DNA of 9,257 nt from DATLCI01 sp046714215 (GTDB lineage: Bacteria; Acidobacteriota; Terriglobia; Terriglobales; Acidobacteriaceae): positions 1 through 9,257 of the forward strand of contig JBKKBM010000281.1 of assembly GCA_046714215.1 (NCBI GenBank), in the 5' to 3' direction. Shown here piece by piece: positions 1 to 6,946 of the stretch (the first letter of the stretch is position 1; each line of letters opens with the position of its first letter). The notes under the pieces were generated by a model. The model saw nothing but the letters and a program-made list of their open reading frames with translations, was not told where the DNA came from and ran no database searches. The position numbers were made by a program, and so were the translations under genes.

Positions 1-97
1 TGGTGGTCGATTGCGCCGCGGCGAACACGCTGAACGCCATGCAGAGGACCAGCAGGCCGACCACACGCACAAAACTCTTCATAGAGACGCTAAACAT
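1..97 (-). CDS. Exported protein, N-terminal fragment (cut by window edge)
   Basis: Only the first 32 codons are visible, read leftward and running off the window, so the function is unknown. The start at 97 is an ATG with a good Shine-Dalgarno AGGAG at 110-106, eight bases upstream. A second in-frame ATG lies five codons later at 82. The encoded start is a clear signal peptide: a short basic n-region (MKSFVR), a hydrophobic core (VVGLLVLCMAFSVF) and an Ala-Ala-Ala-Gln region that suits signal peptidase I cleavage. The protein is therefore probably exported to the periplasm or outer membrane. It lies 213 bases downstream of mnmE on the same strand, in AT-richer DNA, and so is likely its own transcription unit, although no promoter could be picked out with confidence. 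Confidence 0.7.
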   Translation of the reverse strand, partial: MFSVSMKSFVRVVGLLVLCMAFSVFAAAQSTT

Positions 98-310
98 ATC
101 TTGAGCTCCTGAATTACAAATCAATCATTCTTCCGCAAGGAACCACCGCAAGCAAACCTGCGAGTAGCAAATACTATGAACTTTGGGAAGGAACGGACAG
201 TAACAACTGTAACGCAGTCGTGCTTATCTTTCCATAAGGAATTGACTTAATCGGCGTGAAAATTTTTAAACCGGCCTATGGATTTTGGAATCGCCAGCGC
301 GCGTGATTGC

Positions 311-1708
311 TCACTTTCCGATGCAGAACGTGCCAAAGATCAGGTGCAGAATGTCGTCGGCCGACGTTTGCCCGGTGAGCGCGTCCAGCGGACGCAGCGT
401 GGCGTAGAGATCCAGTAGCAGCATCTCGTGCGGCGTGTGCATCACAACCGCGTTCTCCGCCGCCGTGAGCGCGGTCAGAGATTCCTGGATCAAAGACTGC
501 TGGCGCGTGTTGGTGATGAAGCCTGACTCCAATTGTGCCCCGGTGTTGCCGCCGACATTACCACCAACCAAGCGCAGTATCTCCGCACGTAGTTCCGGGA
601 TGCCGTCACCGGTGATAGCCGAGGTAGCCACTCGCGTCACGCCATTACGTACGGCGGCCGCCGCGGGTCGGTGCAGGTCGGCTTTGTTCGCGACCAGGAT
701 GGCGTGGCGGCCGTGCAAAGCACTCAGCATCTGCGCATCCTGCTGCTGGTCAGCCACGGAGGCGTTGGTTTCGGTGACGACCAATACGACGTCGGCATCG
801 GCGAGCGCTTCGTAAGATTTCTGGATGCCGATGCGCTCGGCCTCATCTGCGGCGGCGCGAATGCCGGCCGTGTCCACCAGATGGATGGGAATGCCGTTCA
901 ACGCGACCGTCTCGCTGACGAGGTCGCGGGTAGTGCCGGGTGTCGCCGTCACAATGGCGCGCTCGCGCTCCACCAGTCGGTTGAAGAGGCTGGATTTGCC
1001 CACGTTCGGCCGCCCGACAATGGCCAATGTAAGTCCGTCGTGTACCAGCTTGCCGAAGGCGAACGAGTCTGCGAGTTGCTGGAGGGGTGTTCGTATTGTG
1101 GCGATGCGCGCGCGGATCTGCTCAGCGGGCAGCACGGAGACGTCATCTTCGGCGAAGTCGACGCCGGCTTCGAGCGTCGCGATGAGTTCGACCAGCGTCT
1201 TCTTTACCGGGTTGATGCGGCGAGAGAGGGAACCTTCCAGTTGCTGCGCCGCCGTCTTGGCCTGGAAGAGAGTTTGCGACTCGATGAGATCGCGTACGGC
1301 TTCCGCCTGGGTGAGGTCGATGCGTCCGTGGAGAAAGGCGCGCATGGTGAATTCTCCGGGCTCAGCCAGGCGCGCACCGGCGGCAATGGCCATCTCCACA
1401 ATGCGGCGCAGCACGACGGGCGAGCCGTGGGCGGAGATCTCGACGACGTCGTCGGTGGTATAGGAATGGGGCGCGGCGAAGAAGGTGGCGACGACTTCGT
1501 CGAGGCGGGCGTTCTTGTCAGAATCGGAATCCAGATTTTCAGCGTCGATGACCTCGCCGAAGATGGCGCGGCCCGCTTCGAGCGGCCGGGGCAGCCGCAG
1601 CATGGGCTCAGCGATGGCGCGGGCTTGCGCACCGGAGATGCGGACTACACCAATGCCGCCGCGTCCGGGGGCGGTGGCGATGGCGACGATGGTGTCGTCT
1701 AAATGCAC
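311..1708 (-). CDS. mnmE: tRNA uridine-5-carboxymethylaminomethyl modification GTPase MnmE (TrmE)
   Basis: MnmE works with MnmG to install the carboxymethylaminomethyl or aminomethyl group on C5 of the wobble uridine of certain tRNAs. The protein has 465 residues, near the usual ~450. An N-terminal tetrahydrofolate-binding domain (about 1-120, starting DDTIVAIATAPGRGGIGVVR) is followed by a helical domain holding an inserted Ras-like G domain: G1 GRPNVGKS at 232-239, switch TPGTTRD at 256-262, G3 DTAG at 279-282, G4 NKAD at 341-344. The family's C-terminal C-x-G-K motif is present as CIGK (462-465), which contains the catalytic cysteine. The start is GTG at 1708: an in-frame TAG lies three codons upstream, so no earlier start is possible. 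No strong Shine-Dalgarno is seen. It is the last gene of the leftward origin operon; mnmG, often adjacent, is not in the window. Confidence 0.97.
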   Translation of the reverse strand: MHLDDTIVAIATAPGRGGIGVVRISGAQARAIAEPMLRLPRPLEAGRAIFGEVIDAENLDSDSDKNARLDEVVATFFAAPHSYTTDDVVEISAHGSPVVLRRIVEMAIAAGARLAEPGEFTMRAFLHGRIDLTQAEAVRDLIESQTLFQAKTAAQQLEGSLSRRINPVKKTLVELIATLEAGVDFAEDDVSVLPAEQIRARIATIRTPLQQLADSFAFGKLVHDGLTLAIVGRPNVGKSSLFNRLVERERAIVTATPGTTRDLVSETVALNGIPIHLVDTAGIRAAADEAERIGIQKSYEALADADVVLVVTETNASVADQQQDAQMLSALHGRHAILVANKADLHRPAAAAVRNGVTRVATSAITGDGIPELRAEILRLVGGNVGGNTGAQLESGFITNTRQQSLIQESLTALTAAENAVVMHTPHEMLLLDLYATLRPLDALTGQTSADDILHLIFGTFCIGK

Positions 1709-1767
1709 AAGGTTATTCTAGCGGGACTACCGCCCATAAGAATCGAGTCCGCAGCTCTTCCAGGTGT

Positions 1768-3303
1768 CTACTTCCTATAACCTGAGAGATCGGCAACACT
1801 GTCGTCCGCTGCCAGGTAGAAGGTCCAGAAATATTCTTCCTCCCCATGGGTCACCATCCTGTAGTAGCACACTTCCTTGACAGCAACACCGTATCGAGCA
1901 ACGCGATTGTGTTGAATATCATCGCACGCGATGAATTTAAACGATTGGATGTCTTTCACCCACGTCGCTATTCCCCAGGGGATCCAAGGAGGCAAGCCTG
2001 CGACCGCTTCCTTGGTCAGCCGCGAAGAATCCATCTTCCCTTGGGCGATATCAAGCAATGTCTCCTGCAGCCGTTTGGTTCTCATCAGATTCGGGTCGGA
2101 CTTAGGAGTCACAGCTCCCAGCCCCAGCTCCGGCAGGTACATTTCCGCGACGACCCGTGCTAGGCTCCACGGGTCGGATTCTACTGTGTCTCCCATATTA
2201 CTGAGGACAATGACCGATAGGCTGTCATCTGGGAAATGCAGGATCTGCGTGCCTGTACTTCCACTATGGCTGGCGAACCTATGGCCGCGGAATTCGTCTA
2301 TAAACCAGCCAAAACCATAACCATGGGTCAGACCGCTGTTTAGCTTCGCTGGAACCAAAATATGGTCGAGACTTGTCTTCTTCAGCAAACGCTCGGATTG
2401 CAATGCGGCGCCCCATTTGGCTAAATCCTCAGCAGAGGAGAGCATCCCTTCGGGACCACCAGGTTCAATCTGACTGGTGCGCCGGATGTGTGCGAGTCTC
2501 CTGTTTCGCAGGGTATACCCTGCAGCGCGATTCGGAACGACCTCCCATTGGTCGAGCATGCGTGTGGCTTTCATCCCTAACGGAGAAAAAATCCGCTCCT
2601 TCAGAAAATCGCCGTAGCGTCGTCCGCTCACTTTCTCGATAATCATTGCGAGAAGGAAGTAGCCCTGGTTGCTGTATGCCCAACCATGGCCGGGCGGGAA
2701 GGAGGGCGGGGATTTCGCAATAGCTTCATAGATCAGGGCGGGCTTGTAATCAAAAAGCCACGTCCCTTCACGCTGCGGCAGATAGTAGTTTTTGAGTCCT
2801 GACGTGTGCGTCAGCAGATGGCGTATCGTGATGGGGTCCCATGCGGTTGGGGCAGCCGGTAGATATTGCCGAATGCTGTCGTCCACTCCCAGCTTGCCTT
2901 CCTCCGCTAGCAACAGGACCGCGGCAGCCGTAAACTGCTTCGTAAGGGATGCCAGATCGAAGACTGTGCTGGGCGTCACGGCCACATTCAGTTCGATATT
3001 GGCCAGACCATAGCCCTTCATTTTGGCAACTTTGCCATTCTTCAGGACAGCGAGAGCCAACCCCGGAATCTGGCGTTTCTGCATCTCTAGGTTGAGGTAC
3101 CGGTCGATTCTGTCCGTCTGGGCAAACAGAGGCCCGTTTCCGAAACCGACGATAATCAGCAGCATGGGCAACAGAATCATGGTTCCGCGCACTTTTGATG
3201 ATCTCTTGAGAACCGGATGGTTGGTTTCGAGCAACGCGGGGGTAGAACTATCAATTGGACCCGTAACGCAAAGAAGACCTCGATGATCGGCGGACTGAAA
3301 CAC
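1768..3303 (-). CDS. Secreted serine hydrolase, beta-lactamase class C / S12 peptidase family
   Basis: The fold is that of class C beta-lactamases, D-alanyl-D-alanine carboxypeptidases and related esterases. The catalytic set is complete: SLTK (S119 nucleophile, K122), YSN (210-212) and HSG (346-348) in place of KTG. Supporting family motifs are HLLTHTSGL (162-170) and the FPPGHGWAYSNQGY region (202-215). A hydrophobic segment at about 43-58 ending PLFA-Q looks like a signal peptide. Residues beyond about 390 form a tail of roughly 120 residues outside the catalytic fold that I do not recognise. The start is uncertain: GTG at 3303 has a G-rich run six bases upstream, while GTG at 3192 or ATG at 3180 would place the signal peptide at the true N-terminus. 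The real substrate cannot be read from sequence; most relatives are not antibiotic-resistance enzymes. Base composition is lower in GC than its neighbours (one hand-counted 60-base line at 1921 is 50%, against 68% for the line at 1381 in mnmE), and the gene separates jag from mnmE, suggesting acquisition. Confidence 0.85.
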   Translation of the reverse strand: MFQSADHRGLLCVTGPIDSSTPALLETNHPVLKRSSKVRGTMILLPMLLIIVGFGNGPLFAQTDRIDRYLNLEMQKRQIPGLALAVLKNGKVAKMKGYGLANIELNVAVTPSTVFDLASLTKQFTAAAVLLLAEEGKLGVDDSIRQYLPAAPTAWDPITIRHLLTHTSGLKNYYLPQREGTWLFDYKPALIYEAIAKSPPSFPPGHGWAYSNQGYFLLAMIIEKVSGRRYGDFLKERIFSPLGMKATRMLDQWEVVPNRAAGYTLRNRRLAHIRRTSQIEPGGPEGMLSSAEDLAKWGAALQSERLLKKTSLDHILVPAKLNSGLTHGYGFGWFIDEFRGHRFASHSGSTGTQILHFPDDSLSVIVLSNMGDTVESDPWSLARVVAEMYLPELGLGAVTPKSDPNLMRTKRLQETLLDIAQGKMDSSRLTKEAVAGLPPWIPWGIATWVKDIQSFKFIACDDIQHNRVARYGVAVKEVCYYRMVTHGEEEYFWTFYLAADDSVADLSGYRK

Positions 3304-3346
3304 GTTATGCCCCCCAACTAAAGATAACTAGGGCCCCCAGAATGCC

Positions 3347-3883
3347 TTAGCGGCGCCGCCCGAACGGCTTTACCGCACCCGCCTTGTAGCTCTTGGGATA
3401 GAGCACCACGCAGCGGCGGCTGCCTTCGCCTTCGCTCTCGGTGCGCAGGTCGTCCGTTTTTCCGAGAACCATGTGCAACATGCGTCGTTCGCGGGAATTC
3501 ATCGGGGCGAAGTGATACGGCATGCCTGATTTGCGGACTTTTTCCGCCGCCACTTCGGCGGCCATGCGCAATTCTTCTCGGCGCACGGCTTTGGAGTTGC
3601 GGCAATCGAAGCTCAGCCGGTCGTGCTCCTCGTTCTCGAGGTGCAGTGCTTTCAGGGTCAGATGTTCGAGGGAGTTGAGGAGCTCTCCGCCGCGATCCAG
3701 TAGCAACGAGCTATGCGGGCCGGCAAAGTCGACGGAGATGTCCGGCTGGGCCCACTCGGCGTCCGCAGGCTGCGGCGGGTTCACGGTGATGCGGTACTTC
3801 AGCTTGAAGCCCGCCTGCGCGAGGATGGTCTTCAGCAGGTCATTGACCTGATTGGCGGCGGCGACTTTGTCTTTCAGCGGCAT
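3347..3883 (-). CDS. jag: Jag/KhpB-type RNA-binding protein (KH-II + R3H)
   Basis: Jag/KhpB proteins bind RNA and, in Firmicutes, influence cell elongation and division; the gene usually follows yidC as here. The 178-residue protein has a KH-like region (about 15-95) and a C-terminal R3H domain with R-x3-H at R133-H137, followed by the highly characteristic TESEGEGSRR stretch (148-157). The N-terminal Jag_N domain of longer homologues is absent. In the KH loop the position corresponding to G-x-x-G reads D63-R-G-G66, so the first glycine is replaced by aspartate. ATG at 3883 is supported by GGAG six bases upstream. It lies 30 bases downstream of yidC. The tail (GAVKPFGRRR) is basic. Assignment to the family is firm; the exact role in this organism is unknown. 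Confidence 0.92.
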   Translation of the reverse strand: MPLKDKVAAANQVNDLLKTILAQAGFKLKYRITVNPPQPADAEWAQPDISVDFAGPHSSLLLDRGGELLNSLEHLTLKALHLENEEHDRLSFDCRNSKAVRREELRMAAEVAAEKVRKSGMPYHFAPMNSRERRMLHMVLGKTDDLRTESEGEGSRRCVVLYPKSYKAGAVKPFGRRR

Positions 3884-3913
3884 AGGAAGCTCCAGCGATT
3901 CCGGAAATTATAA

Positions 3914-5749
3914 CTATTTCTTGCGCTTGCCCTCGCGCTTGGCCAGGTGTTCGCGGATCTCGCGCGCAGTCTTGGAGTTGTTCATCGCATACTGGATGGC
4001 GAAGCCGATGATGTTACCGGCGACCCAATACACGCCGAGTCCGGCCGGTAGTGAAAAGCTGATAGCGCCGATCATCAACGGCATCATCGTCTGCATCATC
4101 TTGACCTGCGCGGGATCCATGCCTGTCATGGGCGTGATCTTCTGCATCACGTACATGGTGACCACTATCGCGACGGGCAGGATGTAATAAGGATCTGGCG
4201 ACGACAAGTCCTTCACCCAAAGCCAAGTGGCATGGCGCAGTTCGTTCACCGCCATCAGCATGGAGTAAAAGGCGAAGAGAAAAGGCAGTTGGATGAGCAT
4301 GGGGAAGCATCCGCTCATCGGATTAATGCCCTCGCGCTTCATCAACGCCTGGACCTCGCGCTGTTTATCTGCCTGGCGCGGATCGGTCAGAGACTTGACC
4401 TCGCGGTATTTGTAATTGATCGCCTTTACTTCCGGCGCGATCTTCTGCTGCAACAGCGCCGCCTTCATGCTGCTGTAACGCAAGGGGAAGAGCACCAGGT
4501 TGATGATGATAGTGAGAAAGATGATGGACCATCCCCAGTTGGGGAACATATGGTCGTGCGTCCACTTGAGCCACAGGAAGAGCGGCTTGGCGATCACGCC
4601 AAAGAAACCGAAGTCGGCCACGTCTTCCAGGTTGGGACCCGTGGGCTCACCACCTTTGGCATCCAGCGCGTAGGCCTGAACTTTCCGTAGGACGCCCAGT
4701 TCCTTTGGCCCGACGAACAAGCGGGTGCTGGTAACAGCACCTTCTTGGCCCACGGCTGCGCCCAAGACCGAATAGACGTCCTTCTTGAGTTTCGCGGGAT
4801 CCTTTTCGTTGGGATTCTGCGGGATGGTCTTATGCAACTCGACGAGCGCGGCGTTGGTGGGGTCGTCAGGCAAAAAGATAGCGGCAAAATACTGGTCGGT
4901 CACGCCCGCCCAATAGAACGGGCCCTTCAGCGTATTGCCGTGCGAGATGGAGGTGGTGCCGGTCAGGAAGAAGCCCGATTGCGCGTTCTGGCGCTCGATC
5001 TTGTCCGTCTGCTGCCAGGTGATCTGCCCGGCGCCAAAGCTGGGCGCGTTTTCCTGGTCCCCCAAGCCCGCAGGCCACGCGGGGAAGGCAGAGACGACCG
5101 CGCCCTTGTCGGTGACCGAGGTCTCGACTTTTACGACATGGCTGTGGTCGAAAGAGAATGTCTTGCGAACAACGGTCTCACCGTCGGCGAATTCATAGGT
5201 CAACGTGGCCGGAGCGCTGAGGGTGCCCGTACCGCTGGGGACGAATAACGCCTGATTGATCTTGTTGCGCAGTGTCTCATCGTAAGTAAAAAGCGAGAGC
5301 GGATAACCGTGGGCGGGCGCCGCGATGGGATGGACCAAATCCAGCAGCTTGCCTTTGCTGTCCTTGTGCTGTTTGAGGATCCACGACTTGGCCACCGCGC
5401 CGCGGTTGGTGAAGACCACGCGATAGAGGTCATTCTCAATGACCGTCTCGGTCTCCTCGGCCGCCTGCTTGGTGACGACCGGCGTAGCGGTATCGGATTT
5501 CTTGTCTGCCGGTTTGGTGGCGGTCGGTGCGGCAACAGTCGTAATAGAAGAAACGGCCTGCGCAGATGCACTTTGGGATTGCGGGGCCTGGGCCGGAGCT
5601 TCCGTCTTGGTTGCAGCGGGTGAGGGCTTGGGGCCAAAGCGCTCCATCAACTGCTGGCTGATGAGGATCGCGAGAAACGTAAGCGCGAAGACGATGATGA
5701 GTCTTTTTTGCGCGTCGGGGTCTTGATTCGGGTGCTTAAATTCCGCCAA
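3914..5749 (-). CDS. yidC: Membrane protein insertase YidC
   Basis: YidC inserts proteins into the inner membrane, alone or with SecYEG. The 611-residue protein has the long Gram-negative architecture. TM1 is at about 17-33. A Pro/Ala/Thr/Lys-rich linker follows to about 100, then the periplasmic beta-sandwich domain (about 100-345, with NDLYRVVFTNRGA at its start). The conserved five-TM core begins near 380 (GFFGVIAKPLFLWL). The groove arginine is R424 in FPLRYSSMKA. The cytoplasmic loop (about 430-475) is followed by NPMSGCFPMLIQLPFLFAFY (476-495), and TM segments run to about 590. The tail KREGKRKK is basic. The start is TTG at 5749: an in-frame TAG lies four codons upstream and no ATG exists before TM1. 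Only a weak AGG is seen ahead of it. It follows yidD by 12 bases, so translation may be coupled. Confidence 0.97.
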   Translation of the reverse strand: MAEFKHPNQDPDAQKRLIIVFALTFLAILISQQLMERFGPKPSPAATKTEAPAQAPQSQSASAQAVSSITTVAAPTATKPADKKSDTATPVVTKQAAEETETVIENDLYRVVFTNRGAVAKSWILKQHKDSKGKLLDLVHPIAAPAHGYPLSLFTYDETLRNKINQALFVPSGTGTLSAPATLTYEFADGETVVRKTFSFDHSHVVKVETSVTDKGAVVSAFPAWPAGLGDQENAPSFGAGQITWQQTDKIERQNAQSGFFLTGTTSISHGNTLKGPFYWAGVTDQYFAAIFLPDDPTNAALVELHKTIPQNPNEKDPAKLKKDVYSVLGAAVGQEGAVTSTRLFVGPKELGVLRKVQAYALDAKGGEPTGPNLEDVADFGFFGVIAKPLFLWLKWTHDHMFPNWGWSIIFLTIIINLVLFPLRYSSMKAALLQQKIAPEVKAINYKYREVKSLTDPRQADKQREVQALMKREGINPMSGCFPMLIQLPFLFAFYSMLMAVNELRHATWLWVKDLSSPDPYYILPVAIVVTMYVMQKITPMTGMDPAQVKMMQTMMPLMIGAISFSLPAGLGVYWVAGNIIGFAIQYAMNNSKTAREIREHLAKREGKRKK

Positions 5750-5761
5750 TGATGCCTACCG

Positions 5762-6067
5762 TTATAAACAGGGCCTGCCGGCATGGTCCGCAGGGGAGCA
5801 TCCGACAGCCTGAGATTGATTTTGGTTGTGAATATGAGAATCGTTAGGAACCAGATCGAGCCCACCCTGTGAAAATGGATTACACCGGACCAGCCGCCAG
5901 GCGGCCAGGGTAGAACCAAAAAAAACGCCATGCCGCGCGACTGCTTCCGCGGCGTAGTCAGAACACGTGGGTACGAAGCGGCACGAAGCCGATAGACCGG
6001 GCGATACAAAGCGCTTGTATCCACGCAAGGTGGCGAGCATGAATGTCTGTAAGGGCGCCTTCTTCAT
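5762..6067 (-). CDS. yidD: Membrane protein insertion efficiency factor YidD
   Basis: YidD is a small membrane-associated protein that assists YidC-dependent insertion. The 101-residue product carries the family signature CRFVPTCSDYAAEAVARHG (29-47, with C29 and C35) and the second motif RCNPFSQGGLDLVP (61-74). The amphipathic N-terminus (MKKAPLQTFMLATLRGYKRF) fits membrane association. The last ~27 residues (from about 75) form a polar tail, rich in Asn, Gln and His, that is longer than in compact homologues and of no known function. The ATG start at 6067 overlaps the rnpA stop in the sequence ATGA, a classic sign of translational coupling, and yidC starts 12 bases after its stop. Confidence 0.95.
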   Translation of the reverse strand: MKKAPLQTFMLATLRGYKRFVSPGLSASCRFVPTCSDYAAEAVARHGVFFGSTLAAWRLVRCNPFSQGGLDLVPNDSHIHNQNQSQAVGCSPADHAGRPCL

Positions 6068-6558
6068 TTGCGACCTCGGGGTGGCCGCAGCTCGGAGGCC
6101 GGCGCGGGACCAGGAACCGCTGCGGCAATTGCCTGAAATCCCTTCGCCACTTCGCTCCGCAGCTTTTCCATCTCGGCCTTCAAAGCGCCCTTCTTGGGAT
6201 TGATGACAACTTCGGCGCCCAGTTGGCGCGCGGCGAGTTCGCGATCCAATGTGGGGAGGTTGTGGCGTACGGCGTCGCGCATCCTTCTACGAATACGATT
6301 ACGCACCACGGCAGGACCCATTACCCGGCCGACGGTGAACCCGACGTGCGCCTTAAACGCGCTGGCCTCGCCGCTGAGCAGATAAAAGAAGGTCATGTTG
6401 GCGGAAAATTGCCGCCGGCCCTGCTCGTAGACGCGTTGAAAGTCGGCGTGCTTGAGCAGGCGGGAGTCGCGGCCGAACGCCAACTGGCCGCCCCCCGCGT
6501 CGTTTCCAACTGCGGTGGATGCCTGTGGATTTCGGATTGGCGATTGGCTACCAGTCAC
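6064..6558 (-). CDS. rnpA: Ribonuclease P protein component
   Basis: RnpA is the protein subunit of RNase P and binds the RNA subunit and the 5' leader of pre-tRNA during maturation. The RNR signature VVRNRIRRRMRDAVR lies at 84-98, and the preceding core is typical (RLLKHADFQRVYEQGRR at 33-49, FTVGRVMGPAVVRNR at 74-88). The stop overlaps yidD in ATGA. The start is doubtful. GTG at 6558 gives 164 residues with an unusual ~25-residue Ser/Asn/Gly-rich lead-in; the first part of that lead-in is encoded by a heptamer repeat tract (6528-6548), and no Shine-Dalgarno precedes it. An in-frame TTG at 6483 follows a G-rich run (GGGGGG, then five bases to six bases) and would give 139 residues starting just before the conserved FGRDSRL, closer to the family's usual 110-130. 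The tail beyond about 145 (PGPAPASELRPPRGRK) is Pro/Arg-rich. Confidence 0.93.
   Translation of the reverse strand: MTGSQSPIRNPQASTAVGNDAGGGQLAFGRDSRLLKHADFQRVYEQGRRQFSANMTFFYLLSGEASAFKAHVGFTVGRVMGPAVVRNRIRRRMRDAVRHNLPTLDRELAARQLGAEVVINPKKGALKAEMEKLRSEVAKGFQAIAAAVPGPAPASELRPPRGRK
6528..6548. repeat. Three tandem heptamers (GATTTCG, GATTGGC, GATTGGC)
   Basis: On the + strand three consecutive seven-base units read GATTTCG, GATTGGC, GATTGGC; the last two are identical. They fall in the first codons of the longest rnpA reading, where they encode the run SQSPIRNP. Short heptamer tracts of this kind are typical intergenic noise expansions, so they argue that this segment is leader rather than conserved coding sequence. 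Confidence 0.6.
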
Positions 6559-6636
6559 AGCGATGACGTTGTCCCGCTTAGGTAAGTTCTGGAAAGTCAG
6601 GGAAATCAGATCCAGGCTGGATAAACCGTTGCAACC

Positions 6637-6655
6637 AGGGCCGGATGCCGGCCCT
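6637..6655 (-). promoter_or_regulatory. GC-rich hairpin between rpmH and rnpA (possible attenuator or processing site)
   Basis: A perfect 8-base-pair stem (AGGGCCGG / CCGGCCCT) closes a three-base loop. It lies 26 bases after the rpmH stop and 79-154 bases before rnpA, depending on its start. No run of T follows on the leftward transcript, so it is not a canonical intrinsic terminator. Roles that fit include partial attenuation, protecting the upstream rpmH mRNA from 3' exonucleases, or RNase cleavage that sets L34 output above RnpA output; E. coli also separates expression of these two genes at this junction. Function is inferred, the structure is directly visible. Confidence 0.6.
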
Positions 6656-6681
6656 TACGAACCGAATTCTTAGACAGTCAT

Positions 6682-6837
6682 TTAGTCCCGGAAGCCGGGG
6701 CTGACGGAGACCTTCTTGCGTCCCTTGGCGCGACGGCGGGATAGTACGGCCGCTCCGCTCTTGGTCTTCATCCGCGAACGGAAGCCGTGGGTCTTGGACC
6801 GCCGACGGCGGTTGGGTTGAAATGTGCGCTTGGGCAT
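6682..6837 (-). CDS. rpmH: 50S ribosomal protein L34
   Basis: This is the small, very basic ribosomal protein L34 of the large subunit. The 51 residues begin MPKRTFQPNRRRRSKTHGFR (1-20), continue SRMKTKSGAAVLSRRRAKGR (21-40) and end KKVSVSPGFRD, matching the family pattern of KRTFQP..R+..THGFR.RM.T..G..VL.RRRAKGR. The C-terminal extension is a few residues longer than the usual 44-46-residue form. ATG at 6837 is preceded by AGGAG at 6854-6850, a rather long 12 bases away. It is the first gene of the leftward operon rpmH-rnpA-yidD-yidC-jag-mnmE and is divergent from dnaA, the classic origin layout. Confidence 0.97.
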   Translation of the reverse strand: MPKRTFQPNRRRRSKTHGFRSRMKTKSGAAVLSRRRAKGRKKVSVSPGFRD

Positions 6838-6865
6838 AAAAGTACTGCGCTCCTAATACGAATAT

Positions 6866-6893
6866 TTGGCAATGAGCAAACTAGAAGTATAAA
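6866..6893 (+). promoter_or_regulatory. Candidate sigma70-type promoter, rightward
   Basis: TTGGCA at 6866-6871 and TATAAA at 6888-6893 each match five of six consensus positions and are separated by 16 bases. Transcription would start near 6900 and lead directly into the ribosome binding site and start of the small membrane-protein gene at 6947. Its -10 element overlaps the -10 of the leftward promoter, so the two may compete or be co-regulated. Confidence 0.55.
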
Positions 6894-6915
6894 GGATAAG
6901 GGCGGAATCGGGCAA
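6886..6915 (-). promoter_or_regulatory. Candidate sigma70-type promoter for the rpmH operon, leftward
   Basis: On the minus strand TTGCCC (6915-6910, four of six consensus positions) and TATACT (6891-6886, five of six) are separated by 18 bases. A start site near 6879 would give an rpmH leader of about 40 bases. A weaker alternative is TTGCTC (6879-6874) with TATTAG (6858-6853), 15 apart. The TATA core at 6888-6891 is shared with the rightward promoter. Confidence 0.5.
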
Positions 6916-6932
6916 TTCGGGCCCCGTCCGAA

Positions 6933-6939
6933 GGGGAGG
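6933..6939 (+). promoter_or_regulatory. Strong ribosome binding site for the small gene at 6947
   Basis: GGGGAGG lies seven bases before the ATG at 6947, the best Shine-Dalgarno in the window. It fixes the reading frame of the following gene. The sequence CCCC at 6922-6925 could pair with its GGGG (6933-6936) across a seven-base loop, a weak stem that might modulate access. Confidence 0.7.
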
Positions 6940-6946
6940 CCGCTAA

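Noticed and set aside
197..210. Small inverted repeat ACAGT/ACTGT upstream of the first gene
   Set aside because: Five-base arms are expected by chance in this length; no promoter or terminator context supports it.
671..1702. Long 343-codon open frame on the + strand across mnmE
   Set aside because: It mirrors mnmE on the opposite strand; GC-rich codon bias opens antisense frames. Its translation has no recognisable domain, while the minus strand encodes a full MnmE.
3331..3340. GGGCCC palindrome between jag and the hydrolase as a terminator
   Set aside because: The pairing is short, without a proper loop, and no T-run follows on the minus strand.
6524..6532. DnaA-box-like TGTGGATTT inside the rnpA 5' end
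   Set aside because: It matches only seven of nine positions and comes from the heptamer repeat tract; it is isolated from the box cluster downstream of dnaA.
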